A stretch of 57,705 nucleotides of DNA from an uncultured Muribaculaceae bacterium (GTDB lineage: Bacteria; Bacteroidota; Bacteroidia; Bacteroidales; Muribaculaceae). A program made the translations under genes and the position numbers. The notes below the pieces were generated by a model that ran no database searches, was not told the DNA's origin, and saw only the letters and a program-made list of their open reading frames with translations. Positions 9,201 through 16,991 of the stretch are shown piece after piece. How positions within the stretch are numbered: position 1 is the stretch's first letter; each line of letters opens with the position of its first letter. Location: NCBI GenBank assembly GCA_947174275.1, contig CAMWIJ010000011.1, forward strand, positions 1 through 57,705. Reading direction: 5' to 3'.

Positions 9201-9876
9201 CGACGCCGACATAGCATGGACCGGAACGCACCGTCACTCACAGAGCGGCGACGAGCCTTACGAATTCACCTATATGTTCCGCATTCCGGTCGACCTGCCG
9301 GCGGCTGCGACAGAGATAGTGCTTCCCGACAACCGCGACATCGTGATTTTCGCCGCTACCGCCGCGTCAGAGCCGATGCCCCGGGCTCAGAGCGCCGCAC
9401 CGATGTTCCGAACGGCAAACGCCGACGACAGGACAACACCGCCGTCGGCCGCCGACCGGGAGAACCTGCTGCGCCCCGAACATATAACCGCATGGTCGGG
9501 ATATGTCAACGAGCAGGAGAAACCGGCAGGGCTGGTCGACGGTGACGCCGCCACCAAATGGTGCGACATCAACGCCCGCCCAGGATTTGTGGAGTTTGAC
9601 CTGGGACGCGAGGAGTCGTTCAGCGCGTGGAAGATGGTCAATGCCGCCGGCGAGGCTCCGGGTTTCGTGACCGGAGCGTGGCTGATACAGACGCGCGACA
9701 ATCCGTCAGACGACTGGCGCACCGTTGAAATAGTCACCGGCAACCGCGACAACATCGCCACAGGACGCTTCGCCGCTCCGCAGACCGCCCGCTACGTGCG
9801 CCTCTACATACTGCAGCCCATGCAGGAGTCGACCGGCACCACAGCCCGCATCTACGAATTCGCCCTCTACCGCTGA
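6265..9876 (+). CDS. Secreted GH38 alpha-mannosidase with discoidin domain
   Basis: A 1203-residue protein. The ATG at 6265 is chosen because a clean signal peptide follows (MKRLLIATVAAVAATVSAAA); upstream in-frame Met codons lie in non-coding sequence. The GH38 N-terminal domain starts with SDAHLDTQWEW, where His36 and Asp38 are the expected metal ligands. It continues with ASWDAND (Asp111, probable ligand) and FLPDCFGFG, where Asp149 is the likely nucleophile. Beta-sandwich regions follow. Residues about 1065-1203 resemble an F5/8 type C (discoidin) carbohydrate-binding domain (AGLVDGDAATKWCD, ending YVRLYILQP). It should remove alpha-mannose from host or yeast glycans in the periplasm or at the surface. 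There is no SusC/D pair beside it. A large hairpin follows the stop codon. Confidence 0.92.
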   Translation: MKRLLIATVAAVAATVSAAASDAENRPRVYLVSDAHLDTQWEWDIQTTISRYVWNTVNQNLTLLQKYPGYVFNFEGGVKYAWIKEYFPREYELMKPYVKSDRWHIAGASWDANDVIVPSPESIIRNILLGQEFFRNEFGVESTDIFLPDCFGFGWTLPTLAKHCGLIGFSSQKLAWRNHPFYDGGRRYPFAVGVWKGIDGSEVMMAHGYDYTTRWGHEDLSRSGSLENRLKESPVDALYHYYGTGDRGGSPTITSVETTLQSAASDGPLEIISATSDRMYKDFMPLGEHPELPRFDGELLMDVHGTGCYTSAAAMKLYNRQNELLADAAERASVAADLLGAVEYPGAALTEAWRRFIFHQFHDDLTGTSIPRAYEFSWNDELLSLKQFAATTTTAVDGVSQLMDTRTGGIPVVIYNPLGFDVTDVVEMTLPAKGSPARAEVTGPDGGKATAQVLSCDPDGNARVLARVTVPANGMAVYGVKLSGKGSGKMAAQPARDIENSIYSITLDDAGDIVSLLDKRSGKQLVRPGKAIRLALFTQNRSHTWPSWEILKETVDRQPVSITGNVTMQIVEDGALRKVLRVTKEHGDSRFLQDIILYEGEQADRIDFRNVVDWAATDALLKAEFPLTVNDSATTYDLGLGTVRRGVNSDTAYEVPAQYWADLTDADSSYGVTVMNDSKYGWDMPDTGTLRLTLLHTPSTGHNFYAFQNRQDHGHHEFTYSLTGHAGRPDIAATRRCAETLNRRPMPFVVPAHKGALGRSFSLARTDNPALLIKALKKAESDDCYVMRVYEGEGCQQTGSVTFAADIIEAYEADGTEKTIAPASFSGRSLNVDISPNSLKTYKIRLAKAVAAPASRYSRMPLRFDRKCFTWNQFTGDGDFHESYSYAAELVPDSIISDGIPFALENKRLLNGMTCNGDTLRLPDGSYNRVYLLAAAAIGEGEATGTVRAGKRLTEITVPSYTGFIGQWGHTGHTEGWLTDADIAWTGTHRHSQSGDEPYEFTYMFRIPVDLPAAATEIVLPDNRDIVIFAATAASEPMPRAQSAAPMFRTANADDRTTPPSAADRENLLRPEHITAWSGYVNEQEKPAGLVDGDAATKWCDINARPGFVEFDLGREESFSAWKMVNAAGEAPGFVTGAWLIQTRDNPSDDWRTVEIVTGNRDNIATGRFAAPQTARYVRLYILQPMQESTGTTARIYEFALYR

Positions 9877-9883
9877 CCTTAAG

Positions 9884-9936
9884 CCTGCATCTACTGCAAC
9901 GGCGGTTACAGTAACCGCCGTTGCAATAGATGCAGG
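9884..9936 (+). terminator. Large hairpin after the GH38 gene
   Basis: An almost perfect stem: CCTGCATCTA and CTGCAACGGCGGTTAC on the left pair with GTAACCGCCGTTGCA and TAGATGCAGG on the right, beginning 8 bases after the stop codon. It is followed by an AT-rich tract rather than a pure T run. Confidence 0.65.
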
Positions 9937-10024
9937 TATATTTATATACAAATAGGTAATGCGGGCGGATTGCCGCAGGGTGTGGCGCAGCCCGGCGTGG
10001 CAAATTCTGACATAAATGCTCCGT

Positions 10025-10058
10025 TTTGCTATTAATTAAAATAAAAATGCTATCTTTG
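10025..10058 (+). promoter_or_regulatory. Promoter of the aminotransferase-tyrS pair
   Basis: TTTG at 10025-10028, 22 bases, then TATCTTTG at 10051-10058. The -7 box is a full match and the spacing is one base above the usual range. It lies 19 bases before the aminotransferase ATG, implying a very short leader. Confidence 0.7.
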
Positions 10059-10077
10059 CCGAAAATTTTGTAAAGTT

Positions 10078-11271
10078 ATGACACATATCTCCGAGCTTAT
10101 ACAATCGCTCTCCCCTTCGGCCACACTGGCAATGTCGCAAAAGAGCAACGAACTCAAGGCGCAAGGCGTAGATGTTATCAACCTCTCGGTCGGCGAACCC
10201 GACTTCAACACTCCCGACCACATCAAGGAGGCCGCCAAGCGTGCCATTGACGAGAATTTCACATTCTATACTCCCGTTCCGGGATATATGTCGCTGCGTA
10301 AAGCTGTGTCACGCAAGCTCAAAGAGGAAAACGGCGTTGACTACGCCCCTGAGCAGATAGTGGTGTCGAACGGCGCAAAGCAGGCTCTCTGCAATGTCAT
10401 ACTCGCCTCAATCAACCCCGGCGACGAGGTGCTTATCCCCACACCGGCATGGGTGTCATACGTGGAGATGGTGAAACTCGCTCGCGGCACCAACGTGCTC
10501 GTGCCCACCACTCTGGAGGACAACTTCAAGATCACGCCCGAACGCCTCGAGGCCGCCATCACCCCGCGCACCCGCATGGTGCTTCTGTGCTCACCCTCCA
10601 ACCCCACCGGCTCGGTCTACTCGCGCGAGGAGCTTCAGGCGCTTGTCGACGTAATAGCAAAATATCCCGACATCATCGTACTCTCCGACGAGATATACGA
10701 GCATATCAATTTCACCGGCAGCTTCACATCGCTTGCATCATTTCCTGAGATCGCCGACCGCGTGGTCATAATCAACGGAGTGTCAAAAGCCTACGCGATG
10801 ACCGGATGGCGCATCGGCTACTGCGCCGCTCCGCTGTGGCTCGCCAAGGCTGTCAACAAGCTCCAGAGCCAATACACCTCGGGGTGCTCATCGATAGCCC
10901 AGAAAGCCGCCGAAGCCGCCTACGAAGGCCCGCAGGATTGCGTCAGGACAATGTGTGAGGCATTCCGCCGCCGCCGCGACCTTGTGGTCGAACTTGCCCG
11001 ACAGATACCCGGACTGGAATGCAACGAGCCGCAGGGCGCGTTCTATCTCTTCCCCCGCGTGACCTCATTCCTCGGCAAATCAGACGGCGAGACAACAATA
11101 AACACATCAGGCGAACTCGCCCTCTATCTGCTCGACAAAGCCCACGTGGCGACAGTCGACGGCGCGGCATTCTGCCTCGACGGATACATACGCCTGAGCT
11201 ACGCCACTTCCGACGACAACATCCGCGAGGCCATGCGCCGCATCGGCGAGGCTCTCGCACGACTCAGATAA
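10078..11271 (+). CDS. Pyridoxal-phosphate aminotransferase, class I (aspartate type)
   Basis: A 397-residue fold-type I aminotransferase. Visible landmarks are NLSVGEPDFNTP (residues about 35-46), the aromatic cofactor-stacking region PTPAWVSY, CSPSNPTGS (171-179, substrate and cofactor Asn), LSDEIYEHI (Asp204 contacts the pyridine nitrogen), and the Schiff-base lysine Lys237 in NGVSKAYAMTGWRIGY. The Arg in RLSYATSDD near the C-terminus binds the substrate carboxylate. This is the AspC/PatA-like subgroup, which transaminates aspartate or aromatic and prephenate-type substrates; which one cannot be decided here. It is probably cotranscribed with tyrS 37 bases downstream. An aspartate/aromatic aminotransferase beside tyrosyl-tRNA synthetase may reflect shared tyrosine metabolism, but that is inference. 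Confidence 0.9.
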   Translation: MTHISELIQSLSPSATLAMSQKSNELKAQGVDVINLSVGEPDFNTPDHIKEAAKRAIDENFTFYTPVPGYMSLRKAVSRKLKEENGVDYAPEQIVVSNGAKQALCNVILASINPGDEVLIPTPAWVSYVEMVKLARGTNVLVPTTLEDNFKITPERLEAAITPRTRMVLLCSPSNPTGSVYSREELQALVDVIAKYPDIIVLSDEIYEHINFTGSFTSLASFPEIADRVVIINGVSKAYAMTGWRIGYCAAPLWLAKAVNKLQSQYTSGCSSIAQKAAEAAYEGPQDCVRTMCEAFRRRRDLVVELARQIPGLECNEPQGAFYLFPRVTSFLGKSDGETTINTSGELALYLLDKAHVATVDGAAFCLDGYIRLSYATSDDNIREAMRRIGEALARLR

Positions 11272-11308
11272 CGACCTTAAAAACACCGTTTAACACTAAC
11301 ATACGACA

Positions 11309-12604
11309 ATGGACTTCATACAGGAACTCACCTGGCGCGGCATGATTCACTCCGTGACTCCCGGCGCCGACGAACAACTTAAAAAAGGCATGACTACGGC
11401 CTACCTCGGCATTGACCCGACGGCCGACTCGCTTCATATCGGACACCTTGTGGGAGTGATGATGCTCAAGCACTTCCAGCGCGCCGGCCACCGCCCCATC
11501 GCTCTCGTGGGCGGAGCCACCGGCATGATCGGCGACCCCTCGATGAAAAGCCAGGAGCGCAAACTCATCGACGAGGAGACCCTGCGCCACAATCAGGAGG
11601 CCATCAAGCGTCAGCTCGCCAAATTTCTCGACTTCGACTCCGACGCCCCCAACGCGGCGATACTCGTCAACAACTACGACTGGGTGAAGGAATTCTCATT
11701 TCTCGACTTCATCCGCGACATCGGCAAACACATCACCGTCAACTACATGATGGCGAAAGACTCGGTGAAGAAACGTCTGTCGGGCGAATCACGCGAAGGA
11801 ATGTCGTTCACCGAATTCTCCTACCAGCTTCTCCAGGGCTATGACTTCCTCCATCTCTACAACGAGAAGGGATGCCGTCTGCAGCTCGGAGGCTCCGACC
11901 AGTGGGGCAACATGACCACCGGCACCGAACTCATACGCCGCATCAACGGCGCCGACGACGCCTTCGCCCTCACCTGCCCTCTCATCACCAAAGCCGACGG
12001 AGGCAAATTCGGAAAGACCGAGAGCGGCAACGTATGGCTCGACCCGCGCTACACGTCGCCCTACAAATTCTACCAGTTCTGGCTCAACGTATCCGACTCC
12101 GACGCAGAGAAATACATCAAGATATTCACCGACCTGCCCAAAGAGGAAATCGACGACCTCGTGGCGCAGCAGGCCGCCGACCCCGGCCAACGTCCGCTCC
12201 AGAAACGCCTCGCAAAGGAAATCACCACAATGGTGCACAGCGCGGCCGACTATGAAGCGGCCGTAGAGGCATCGCAGATACTCTTCTCAAACAAAGCCTC
12301 CGAGACTCTGCGCAAAATTGACGAGGACACACTGCTTGCCGTATTTGAAGGAGTGCCCCAGTTTGAGATTTCGGCCGACGACCTCAACGGCGAGCTCAAG
12401 ATAGCCGACCTGCTCACCGACAAAGCGCCGGTGTTCCCCTCAAAGGCCGAACTGCGCAAACTCGCGCAGCAGGGCGGATTTTCCATCAACAAGGAGAAAG
12501 TGAGCGACGTCTATGCCGCCGCCACTGCCGACATGCTCCTCAACGGCAAATACATACTCGTGCAGAAAGGAAAGAAAAACTACTTCCTGCTCCGCGTAAA
12601 ATAA
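11309..12604 (+). CDS. tyrS: Tyrosyl-tRNA synthetase
   Basis: A 431-residue class I aminoacyl-tRNA synthetase that charges tRNA-Tyr in the cytoplasm. The first signature motif is HIGH (residues 43-46, in SLHIGHLVG), and the second is KFGKT (233-237), the usual TyrRS form of KMSKS. The tyrosine-binding region [10 protein letters not shown] and [11 protein letters not shown] are present. The C-terminus (about 360-431) looks like an S4 RNA-binding domain ([17 protein letters not shown]). Length is normal for bacterial TyrRS. It is the second gene of the pair with the aminotransferase and is followed by a strong terminator hairpin. Confidence 0.97.
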   Translation: MDFIQELTWRGMIHSVTPGADEQLKKGMTTAYLGIDPTADSLHIGHLVGVMMLKHFQRAGHRPIALVGGATGMIGDPSMKSQERKLIDEETLRHNQEAIKRQLAKFLDFDSDAPNAAILVNNYDWVKEFSFLDFIRDIGKHITVNYMMAKDSVKKRLSGESREGMSFTEFSYQLLQGYDFLHLYNEKGCRLQLGGSDQWGNMTTGTELIRRINGADDAFALTCPLITKADGGKFGKTESGNVWLDPRYTSPYKFYQFWLNVSDSDAEKYIKIFTDLPKEEIDDLVAQQAADPGQRPLQKRLAKEITTMVHSAADYEAAVEASQILFSNKASETLRKIDEDTLLAVFEGVPQFEISADDLNGELKIADLLTDKAPVFPSKAELRKLAQQGGFSINKEKVSDVYAAATADMLLNGKYILVQKGKKNYFLLRVK

Positions 12605-12641
12605 CACCGGGCAGGCAATGCACAGCCGCCCTGACCTGATA

Positions 12642-12682
12642 GCGGCCGTGGCGCGTCAACCGACATGACGCACCACGGCCGC
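12642..12682 (+). terminator. Terminator after tyrS
   Basis: Stem GCGGCCGTGG-C-GCGTCA, loop ACCGACA, TGACGC-A-CCACGGCCGC. It lies 38 bases after the tyrS stop and separates tyrS from the capsule promoter. Confidence 0.75.
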
Positions 12683-12796
12683 ATATATTTCCAAACATCA
12701 GACAGATAACGCATAACCCTTTCACAACACACAAAAACCGGCCCAAAACCGCAAAAGCTACAAAAGCTTTAAAAAGCATCAAAACCGCGGCGGGAA

Positions 12797-12828
12797 TTTG
12801 GAAATTAAAACGCAAATTCATAACTTTG
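12797..12828 (+). promoter_or_regulatory. Promoter of the capsule locus
   Basis: TTTG at 12797-12800, exactly 20 bases, then TAACTTTG at 12821-12828 followed by C. This is an essentially perfect Bacteroidetes promoter, about 300 bases upstream of upxY. I saw no long inverted repeats flanking it, so unlike most Bacteroides fragilis capsule promoters it does not look invertible. Confidence 0.8.
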
Positions 12829-13129
12829 CAACGCGTTAATAACGACTAAACGGACTTGATTATCAACTACAGACCCCAACAGGCCTGCATGCGGCTTCGG
12901 CCGCGGCAAAATGGCACGAAATGAAACTGCTTGAATTTCACAAAATTTTGCAAAGGACAACTGAGCCCGAACTTTTTGGGACAAACCTTATAACCCGCTG
13001 ATTTGCACGCCAATACACAATCAGTGGGGATAGAAAGAATTGTCTGTAGCCTAATAAAGCCTTAAACATAGCCGACCAATCACGCAACGGGCCTCACACA
13101 CAAATCACACTCAGGCCAATCACACCGCA
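12829..13129 (+). promoter_or_regulatory. Structured 5' leader of the capsule operon
   Basis: About 300 untranslated bases lie between promoter and upxY. Visible structures are GCGGC-TTC-GGCCGC near 12892-12903, a six-pair hairpin 12966-12980 (CCCGAA, loop CTT, TTTGGG with one G-T pair), and a ten-pair hairpin 12994-13003 with 13019-13028 (CCCGCTGATT with AATCAGTGGG, one wobble). In Bacteroides fragilis the UpxY proteins act on the 5' leader of their own locus to prevent early termination, so these are candidates for pause, termination or recognition elements. No reading frame worth calling is seen. Confidence 0.55.
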
Positions 13130-13780
13130 ATGGCTACCGAAAACTTACATTTCAGCCCCCTCTACATTCAAAACGCCTCCACCGGCAACGATGACGGCGA
13201 AAAGACCGTATGGGTAGTGATGCGCTCCAGAAAGGAGAAAGTAAGCGTCACGCAGCCGAGCCGCGGCACAACCGCCGCAAAAGCAGAGCGACTCTACGGC
13301 TATGAGCTGGCACAGGGGATGGTACGCCGTTTTTTCATGCCGATGAAAGAGAGCGTGACCGTGAAATGCGGCCGTCAGGTAAGGAAAATATCACCCGCAA
13401 TCCCCGACATATTCTTTGTCAACGACACCATAAGCCACATCGACTCGATAGTGCGCCGCAACATCGGCATCGAATATCTCTACGTAAAGGGACAGCCCTA
13501 TCGCCAGCCGGTGATAATACGCGACGCCGAGATGGACAACTTCATCGCCGCCACCACCACGGAGCAGCGCATGACATTTCATCCCGCCGGCGACGACAAC
13601 CTCAGCCGCATCGTAGGCCGCCGCGTGCGCATACCCCACAACGACAGCTGGATAGAAGGCGAACTGCTAACCGTGCGCGGCTCGCGCTACCGCCGCCTGC
13701 GCGTACGCCTGCAAAACTGCCTCGTGGCCTACATCGACCTCACCCTCCCTCCGACCGCCATAATCGAAACCCTCGACTGA
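13130..13780 (+). CDS. upxY: UpxY-type transcription antiterminator (NusG paralogue)
   Basis: A 216-residue NusG-family protein and first gene of the capsule locus. The NGN domain spans about residues 25-150, starting with VWVVMRSRKEKVSV and including AERLYGYELAQGMVRRFFMP and PDIFFVNDTISHIDSIVRR, both typical of UpxY. A KOW-like segment follows (about 165-205, GRRVRIPHNDSWIEGELL). Known UpxY proteins ride on RNA polymerase and let it read through their own long polysaccharide operon. Here the partner gene upxZ, which inhibits the UpxY of competing loci, is missing; the next gene starts 33 bases downstream and is an acyltransferase. Base composition is like the chromosome and unlike the AT-rich genes that follow. 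Confidence 0.92.
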   Translation: MATENLHFSPLYIQNASTGNDDGEKTVWVVMRSRKEKVSVTQPSRGTTAAKAERLYGYELAQGMVRRFFMPMKESVTVKCGRQVRKISPAIPDIFFVNDTISHIDSIVRRNIGIEYLYVKGQPYRQPVIIRDAEMDNFIAATTTEQRMTFHPAGDDNLSRIVGRRVRIPHNDSWIEGELLTVRGSRYRRLRVRLQNCLVAYIDLTLPPTAIIETLD

Positions 13781-13812
13781 CCGCAAGAAGGAAACATACA
13801 ACATAATAAGAA

Positions 13813-14916
13813 ATGAACCATATCAGAAAAGTCTGCAATCATGACTCACAGCAACTACCCCCCCCCCAATATAATGCTGAATATCAACCAGTTAAGCCTC
13901 GAATAGAATTTATTGACACCGCAAAGGGGATATGCATACTGCTTGTTGTCATGTTCCACACAGGTATAATCAGTGAGCACACCCCGATACTGGGGATGCT
14001 TAGAATGCCTTTTTATTTTACTTTATCGGGTATCTTTTTTAAAGATTACGGCGGTTTCATACCGACTCTTACAAAGAAAATAAACAAGCTCTTTATCCCA
14101 TTTATTTTCTTTTTTACTATAAGTTATGCAATCTTTGTAGGGATAAGATTATTTATCGGCGGTGAGATTGACATTCCCTATTACTGCTTTGTCACATCCA
14201 AAACAATGGTGAACATTGCATTGTGGTTTTTATTAGCTCTATTCTGCGCCAATATTTTATTTTTTGCAATAGTCAGGATATGCAATAATAATCTATTCTT
14301 AATAGGCATTGTGTGTGTCGCATCCAGCATTTTTGCATTGAATATCTTATCAGATAACGTTTTTCTCCCATTATATATGGACTCGGCCTTTGGCGCTGTG
14401 CCATTCCTTTTCTTCGGATATTTTTTACGAAAAGCGGAAATCCTTGTCAAATCTGACAAAGACAAATACTACTATCTGTCGATTCCAATATTATTAGCAA
14501 TTACATATCTCGCTTATATCATTGGGGATGAGCCGCACATCGGTTTTGGCAGTCTTTCTTGCAAAGGGAATAGCATTTGCTTCTACATTGGCGCATGTTC
14601 AATTGTTCTTGCCACATTATTAATTTGCAAAAAAATCGGTAACATCCCCGGCATAAAATACATAGGCAGATATTCTATTATAATTCTTGGAATACATCTG
14701 ACAATAAGTTCAATTGCATTTACTATATATCACAAATTCAGCGTCTCGACAGATTATTTTACATTCAATGTGCCACTGTTTCTGGTGACGTTATGCTGCA
14801 GCATTTTATGCATACCGATACTAACTAAATATGCACCGAAACTAACGGCTCAAAAAGATCTGATTCCAGACATAAGATCATTTAAGAAAACTCTCCCTTT
14901 TACGAGTCATAATTAA
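13813..14916 (+). CDS. Acyltransferase 3 family membrane protein, C-tract gene 1
   Basis: A 367-residue polytopic protein of the acyltransferase-3 (OafA/WecH-like) family. The hallmark RIEFIDTAKGICILLVVMFH (residues 30-49) places Asp35 and His49 at the first membrane segment, followed by about nine more hydrophobic segments. It probably transfers acetyl or another acyl group to capsule sugars at the inner membrane. A run of ten C (13858-13867) encodes Pro16-Pro18, ahead of the whole catalytic part. With C9 the frame would hit TAG after 13 codons, and with C11 it would hit TAA after one codon, so the tract acts as an on/off switch; as written the gene is ON. The only nearby ATG (13874) is in another frame. 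It is AT-rich compared with upxY. Confidence 0.88.
   Translation: MNHIRKVCNHDSQQLPPPQYNAEYQPVKPRIEFIDTAKGICILLVVMFHTGIISEHTPILGMLRMPFYFTLSGIFFKDYGGFIPTLTKKINKLFIPFIFFFTISYAIFVGIRLFIGGEIDIPYYCFVTSKTMVNIALWFLLALFCANILFFAIVRICNNNLFLIGIVCVASSIFALNILSDNVFLPLYMDSAFGAVPFLFFGYFLRKAEILVKSDKDKYYYLSIPILLAITYLAYIIGDEPHIGFGSLSCKGNSICFYIGACSIVLATLLICKKIGNIPGIKYIGRYSIIILGIHLTISSIAFTIYHKFSVSTDYFTFNVPLFLVTLCCSILCIPILTKYAPKLTAQKDLIPDIRSFKKTLPFTSHN
13858..13867 (+). repeat. C10 homopolymer tract (candidate slippage switch)
   Basis: Ten consecutive C inside codons 15-19 of the first acyltransferase. The number is in frame here. Both a loss and a gain of one C lead to an early stop. It is the longest of four such tracts in the locus. 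Confidence 0.85.
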
Positions 14917-15053
14917 AAGTGTGGGGGGCGTGCACATCAAATTTATATCGCAAATGAGTCATTTCCGTATATGATGTCATGCAACCGGCAGTGCGCCGCA
15001 CTACTCCACATCTTTGCCGGAGACAGTCAGACCATAAAGAAAAATCAGTCACA

Positions 15054-16160
15054 ATGAATGAATATATTTTAGATTACATTGATCTCTGCTCAAAAGCAGC
15101 CATGACAGACTCATTCAATAAAAAATATCTAATAGACGAACCTTTGTCATACAAATGCATGGACGATGCAATTGTGGCTAAACATGGAATTTGCAATGAC
15201 GATAACAACAACGACAGTAGCGCCATAACTCATTATGTATCCGGAAATTATATATACCTCGGTGAATGGCTGAGCATTTGGGGGCATTGCATAACCGACA
15301 ATCTGAAGAAGCTTTGGGCAATAAAGCGAGTACGAGAGGATAATCCGGGAAAAGAATATAAACTCTGTGCAGCTAAGATTACGAACGCAAAGTTCAGCCA
15401 TAATTTTAAAGAGCTCATAAGTAAATTAGGGATAAACTTCGATGAAATATTATTTGTTGAGCAACCCACTAAATTTGAATGTCTGACAGTGCCTGATGAC
15501 AGCATGATAGTCATAGGCGATTCGAGATATTACTATCAGGAATTCGCAGAGATAACCAACACAATCCGGGATACCATTCCTGTTGACAATAGTGTCCCCG
15601 ATAAAATTTATTTCAGCCGGACAAAGATTAAAAATAATCATAGGGATTATGGGGAAAAAGAAGTCGAGGAGACTTTCAGAGAACTTGGTTACACTATTCT
15701 TTATCCCGAGCTCTTAGATTTGGATACTCAACTTAGGCTTTTAAGAAATTGCAAATATTTCGCATGCACTGAAGGGAGCATTGCCCACAATGTAATTTTT
15801 TGCGGCGACGGAGTGAACATTGTTATTGTAAGAAAAGTCTGCGGACTGATAAGTTATCAGTTTACACTAAATGAGATTCGAAAAGCCAAGACTATTTATA
15901 TAGACACTTTCTTGACACCATATTTTATGGGCGATTTCTGGAATGGTCCGTTCCTGTTGTGCCGCAGAGACAACCTTTTGAACTTCGCAAAGGAACAATC
16001 AGGGTTAGTGCTCAGGCCGCATCTTTCAAAAAGAGCATTTGTTAGATATATTAATTCTTTGGTGATAAAATCACTTCGCAGACACAAAATGCCAAATAAG
16101 AGCGATAATTTCAATTTTTACAAACAGCTCATGTTTAAGAATATCATAAGTAAGTCATAA
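15054..16160 (+). CDS. Glycosyltransferase family 61 (DUF563)
   Basis: A 368-residue protein from the ATG at 15054; the open frame starts 25 codons earlier, but that part lies in non-coding-like sequence. Family features are the central KIYFSRTKIKNNHRDYGEKE (about residues 183-202), the stretch VEETFRELGYTILYPELLDLDTQ, and the C-terminal ACTEGSIAHNVIFCGDG, where most family members have a GAHGAGLTN-like motif. This pattern is typical of GT61 enzymes, which transfer sugars such as xylose or GlcNAc in plants and various sugars in bacterial surface polysaccharides. It has no signal peptide, so it should act at the cytoplasmic face. The 137-base gap upstream holds a G6 run at 14923-14928 and a weak TTTG-like box near 15012; I would not call a promoter. 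Confidence 0.75.
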   Translation: MNEYILDYIDLCSKAAMTDSFNKKYLIDEPLSYKCMDDAIVAKHGICNDDNNNDSSAITHYVSGNYIYLGEWLSIWGHCITDNLKKLWAIKRVREDNPGKEYKLCAAKITNAKFSHNFKELISKLGINFDEILFVEQPTKFECLTVPDDSMIVIGDSRYYYQEFAEITNTIRDTIPVDNSVPDKIYFSRTKIKNNHRDYGEKEVEETFRELGYTILYPELLDLDTQLRLLRNCKYFACTEGSIAHNVIFCGDGVNIVIVRKVCGLISYQFTLNEIRKAKTIYIDTFLTPYFMGDFWNGPFLLCRRDNLLNFAKEQSGLVLRPHLSKRAFVRYINSLVIKSLRRHKMPNKSDNFNFYKQLMFKNIISKS

Positions 16161-16237
16161 AATTATCTCACTACTTGCTTATATCTTAAATTCACTATAA
16201 ATATCTTATAGGTATTTTATAATAACTCTTACCGTCA

Positions 16238-16934
16238 ATGATGCAATATTTAAAATATTTTATTTCAAGGATAAAGTGCTTATTATCGGGAATAAATTAC
16301 GTAAAAGGCTCAACCATACACCCTTACGCAAAAATAGGGGGGGGGTATTTTGTTAAAAGGCGATGTTCATATCAGCGCGCATGCCAACGTTAAATGCGAC
16401 AATGACGGGAAAATTATACTATATCGGCATTCAAGATTACACCCCACTTGTAGAATCGCAGCTATGAGTCACTCATCGGTCGAAATTAAAGAGTCTGCGA
16501 TGTTGAGCCCAAGCAGTATGGTTTTTGCTCACGCGAACAGTCAGATCATTATAGGCAACGGAACTTCTATATCGGAGTATACCCGCATTGCCGCGCAGAA
16601 TAAGGTTTATATCGGTAATGATGTGCTTATGGGACCGAATGTATTTATTGCTGACTATAACCATGAATATCGTGATGTAACTAAACCAATCAACCATCAA
16701 GGACATGTTTTTACCGATAGCAACAACAATCTAAACGAGGTAAAAATAGGAGACGGATGTTGGCTTGGTAAGAATGCAGTAATTGTCGGAAATATCAGTA
16801 TCGGCAAAAATGCCGTAATCGGAGCCAACTCGACAGTAGTAAAAGATATTCCGGCCTATAGCGTAGCGGCAGGAAATCCGGCTCGCGTAATAAAACGATT
16901 TAATTTCGCCACCAATCAATGGGAAAGGGTGTAA
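16238..16934 (+). CDS. Left-handed beta-helix acyltransferase, frame broken at G9 (phase OFF)
   Basis: Two frames must be joined to read this gene. From ATGATG at 16238 the first frame encodes MMQYLKYFISRIKCLL, then HPYAKIGGG, and ends at TAA shortly after the G run. The second frame, starting right after the tract, encodes a complete hexapeptide-repeat acetyltransferase with SISEYTRIAAQNKVYIGNDV, ADYNHEYRD (catalytic His), LGKNAVIVGNISIGKNAVIG and the closing VAAGNPARVIKRF. Removing one G (G8) fuses them into a 231-residue protein (KIGGGILLKGDVHISAH). G10 also fails, while G11 would restore the frame. The downstream part could only be translated alone from a TTG at 16350 or an ATG at 16464, losing coils of the helix. 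I read this as a phase-variable O-acetyltransferase caught OFF; a sequencing error in the tract is the alternative. Confidence 0.8.
16337..16345 (+). repeat. G9 homopolymer tract (candidate slippage switch, OFF)
   Basis: Nine G between the two frames of the beta-helix acyltransferase. Eight G would give one continuous reading frame across the whole gene. Confidence 0.85.
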
Positions 16935-16991
16935 TTTGCCGCTTAAGGCAATAATTATTCACCCGGGCTAAAGTTGTAGACATTAAACGAC

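Noticed and set aside
12650-13000. Invertible capsule promoter
   Set aside because: I looked for long inverted repeats on both sides of the promoter and found only short GC-rich palindromes such as CCGCGG. Read-level inversion data would be needed to overturn this.
14923-14928. Other G/C runs of six or seven (14923-14928, 32759-32764, 43979-43984, 49630-49635, 55694-55708)
   Set aside because: They are shorter than typical slippage tracts, and several are intergenic or in housekeeping-type genes. The C6 in the polymerase at 32759 is the only one worth watching.
15001-15030. Internal promoter before the GT61 gene
   Set aside because: CATCTTTG near 15009 misses the TA of the -7 consensus by one base, and no -33 box is present at the right distance.
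14979-15053. Longer start for the GT61 gene at 14979
   Set aside because: The 25 added residues (Arg/Cys-rich) do not look like coding sequence. The ATG at 15054 begins a family-like N-terminus.
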